From NCBI GenBank assembly GCA_002305445.1, contig DBRA01000054.1:1-17102 (forward strand): DNA of 17,102 bases, in the 5' to 3' direction. The notes under the pieces are model-generated. The model saw only the letters and a program-made list of their open reading frames with translations, was not told where the DNA came from and searched no databases. Origin of the DNA: Clostridiales bacterium UBA1380. Lineage in GTDB: Bacteria > Bacillota > Clostridia > Oscillospirales > CAG-272. Below are positions 15,232 through 17,102 of this stretch, in pieces. Every line of letters begins with the position of its first letter. Positions within the stretch are counted from its first letter, which is position 1. The position numbers and the translations under genes were made by a program.

Positions 15232-16503
15232 ATGAAAAAGCGCACTGCGCTTTTGATCGCCGCGGCGGGCGTCGCAGCCGCCGCGGCCGCTTATTTGTAC
15301 GCCGGTAAAATGGCCGCCGACAAGACGCTGAAGCGCGTCAAAAGGGCGAAGCTCGACCTTAACGAGCAGTTCAGGGACATGCCGGCGCCGGCCGGTCCCG
15401 AAGCGATACGCCAGTACGAAAAAGCCGAAAAATGGGCGGCCGGATGCGACAAGCGGCTGCTGACCGAAACGACGCCGGACGGGCTTAAACTGTATGCCGA
15501 TCTCTTCCCCGCCGCCGGATCGCACAAATGGGTGATCGCCGTACACGGCTATACCGGTGACGCGCACGATATGCTGCCGCAGGCATACGTCTTCAACCGC
15601 AAGGGCTACAACGTTCTGACGCCCGACAACCGCTCGCACGGGCGCTCCGACGGCGACCGCATCGGAATGGGTTACACGGACAAACTCGATATCCTGCGCT
15701 GGACGCACCGCGTAACAGAGGAAGACCCCGAGGCGACGATTATTTTATACGGCATCTCGATGGGCGCCGCCGCGGTCATGATGGCGGCGGGCGAGGAGCT
15801 CCCGCCCAACGTCGCCGCCGTGATCGAGGATTGCGGGTATACGAGCGTCTGGGACGAGTTCAACGGCGAAGTCGCGAAGCGATACAAGCACTTCGGCCTG
15901 CCACTGCTTGTGTCCGCCGACCTGATCAACTGGCGCAAGGGGGGCTACAGATTCCGTCAGGCGTCCGCCATCAACGCCGTGCGCAGGTCGAAGCTGCCGA
16001 TTCTGTTAATCCACGGCGCGGAGGACACGTTCGTCCCGACCGATATGGTCTACGAGCTGTACGACGCTGCTCCCGGCGCAAAGGAGCTGCTCGTCGTGCC
16101 GGGGGCGGGTCACGCGGCGAGCCTTTTCGCAGCCCCGAAGCTCTACTGGAGCACGGTGTTCGGATTTTTGGCGCGCGTGGAGACCGACATCGAGACGGAC
16201 GATGCCGAGGGCTCCGATGAAATCGAGTGGTCCGACGATGCCGATTGTACTGACGAACCCGTAAAGAATGACGAGGCTGCGGCAGCCGATGCCGTCACAG
16301 AGAATGACGATGGCGCACAGTCCGGAAAGTCCGATGATTCATGCGATGCCGCTGCTTCCGATGAAACCGTCGGGTCTGACGAACCGGCCGAACATGACGC
16401 AGGTACCGATTCCGTAAATACAGCCGGAGCCGACGCAGCCGGCGAGCCTGTCATAATCGACGCGCCGTTCACCGAACCCGACGAAGGCGGTGCCGATAGG
16501 TGA
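15232..16503 (+). CDS. Signal-anchored alpha/beta hydrolase with a long acidic C-terminal tail
   Basis: 423 residues from the ATG at 15232 (GGAGG 11 nt upstream). The ATG at 15223 is only 2 nt from the same site and is less likely. The N-terminus is a signal anchor: Lys-Lys-Arg, an Ala-rich helix at about 5-24, then a basic segment. The catalytic domain spans about 75-315: oxyanion 'VHGYTG' near 104-109, 'DNRSHGRSDG', nucleophile elbow 'GISMG' with Ser176, Asp265 in 'HGAEDTFVP', and His294 in 'GAGHA'. This is the serine-hydrolase triad of the family often annotated as cell-surface hydrolase; the substrate is unknown. From about residue 318 the tail is low-complexity, with repeated Ser/Thr/Asn-Asp-Asp/Glu units. 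Its codons are less GC-rich than in the body. The stop overlaps the mnmA start by 4 bases. Confidence 0.88.
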   Translation: MKKRTALLIAAAGVAAAAAAYLYAGKMAADKTLKRVKRAKLDLNEQFRDMPAPAGPEAIRQYEKAEKWAAGCDKRLLTETTPDGLKLYADLFPAAGSHKWVIAVHGYTGDAHDMLPQAYVFNRKGYNVLTPDNRSHGRSDGDRIGMGYTDKLDILRWTHRVTEEDPEATIILYGISMGAAAVMMAAGEELPPNVAAVIEDCGYTSVWDEFNGEVAKRYKHFGLPLLVSADLINWRKGGYRFRQASAINAVRRSKLPILLIHGAEDTFVPTDMVYELYDAAPGAKELLVVPGAGHAASLFAAPKLYWSTVFGFLARVETDIETDDAEGSDEIEWSDDADCTDEPVKNDEAAAADAVTENDDGAQSGKSDDSCDAAASDETVGSDEPAEHDAGTDSVNTAGADAAGEPVIIDAPFTEPDEGGADR

Positions 16504-17102
16504 GCGGCCGTTCCGCAGTCGTCGCGATGTCGGGCGGCGTCGACAGCTCCGCCGCCGCGCTCCTTTTGCTGCGCGAGGGCTACCGCGTGCGCGGCGTGAC
16601 GTTCGCGATGGGCGCGGTGCCGTCGGCCGACGCCGACGCCGCGGCTTCGGCGCGCCGCGTATGCGACGCGCTCGGCATAGAACACAGGACGGTCGATATA
16701 TCGGAGCGGTTCGAGGAGAACGTGCTCAAGCCGTTCGAGCGCGCTTATGAAGAAGGGCGAACGCCGAACCCGTGCGTCCGCTGCAACAGATTCGTAAAGT
16801 TTGCGACGCTGGCGGAGTTCGCTGAGCCGGACGAGTACCTCGCCACCGGCCATTACGCGCGTATCCGCCGCTTCGGCGCCGGTTTCGCGCTGTCGGTCGC
16901 ACGCTGCGCGGCCAAGGATCAGACGTACATGCTCTCGCGCGTCGGCGCGGAGCACCTCTCCCGCGCGCTTTTCCCACTCGGAGAGGTCGAAAGCAAGGCC
17001 GAGGTGCGCGAAATCGCGCGCAGCGCGGGACTCGGCGCAGCGGAGCGCAAGGATTCGCAGGACATCTGCTTCGTGCCCGACGGCGACTTTGCCGCGTGGC
17101 TC
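16500..17102 (+). CDS. mnmA: tRNA-specific 2-thiouridylase MnmA, N-terminal part (runs off the right edge)
   Basis: 201 residues are present, starting with GTG at 16500 that overlaps the hydrolase stop (GTGA), so translation is probably coupled. The PP-loop 'SGGVDSS' (11-17) binds ATP. 'TPNPCVRCNRFVKF' supplies the first catalytic cysteine, Cys92. 'ATGHYARI' and 'KDQTYMLSRV' follow. 'RKDSQDICFV' supplies the second catalytic cysteine, Cys190. MnmA adds sulphur to U34 of tRNAs for Lys, Glu and Gln, drawing it from a cysteine desulphurase. The C-terminal domain is beyond the window. The stretch between the PP-loop and Cys92 appears about ten residues shorter than in E. coli. Confidence 0.95.
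   Translation, partial: MSGRSAVVAMSGGVDSSAAALLLLREGYRVRGVTFAMGAVPSADADAAASARRVCDALGIEHRTVDISERFEENVLKPFERAYEEGRTPNPCVRCNRFVKFATLAEFAEPDEYLATGHYARIRRFGAGFALSVARCAAKDQTYMLSRVGAEHLSRALFPLGEVESKAEVREIARSAGLGAAERKDSQDICFVPDGDFAAWL

Overview
This window most likely comes from a GC-rich gut-type Clostridia member (Bacillota), probably a metagenome-derived contig. The evidence is a Firmicutes-type AddB nuclease with an iron-sulphur C-terminus, a recA-recX pair under a LexA-like operator, a membrane-anchored PrsA-like foldase, a solute-binding lipoprotein, a CotH-domain surface protein, an anaerobic glycyl radical enzyme, and tRNA without encoded CCA. Strong sigma-A-type promoters (usually with a 17-nt spacer) and factor-independent terminators mark most unit borders. 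Several genes start with GTG or TTG.

Left part (1-6981, all on the minus strand). A truncated extracellular solute-binding lipoprotein lies at the left edge with its own consensus promoter. Upstream of it is a separately promoted secreted CotH-kinase protein. Before that comes a probable three-gene unit, read right to left: a ribokinase-like PfkB kinase, ruvX, and a glycyl radical enzyme resembling trans-4-hydroxy-L-proline dehydratase. No activating enzyme is present in the window.

Middle (7000-9700). A small membrane protein with a Cys/Asp-rich tail reads rightward. A parvulin-type foldase reads leftward, and a solitary tRNA-Gln(CTG) has its own promoter and terminator. About 230 bases of apparently non-coding DNA with degenerate repeats follow.

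Right part (9711-17102). addB reads rightward and ends at a shared bidirectional terminator facing recX, which lies behind recA. recA and a divergent alpha/beta hydrolase are fired from one intergenic region that carries a 22-bp palindromic operator. The hydrolase has a long acidic tail and overlaps mnmA by 4 bases; mnmA runs off the right edge. AddAB, RecA and RecX act in the same recombinational repair pathway, so this side looks like a DNA-repair neighbourhood.

I found no CRISPR array, prophage, insertion sequence or clearly new multi-gene system. The points most worth a second look are the orphan glycyl radical enzyme, the Cys/Asp-tailed mini membrane protein, the double-parvulin foldase, and the acidic-tailed hydrolase coupled to a tRNA-modification gene.
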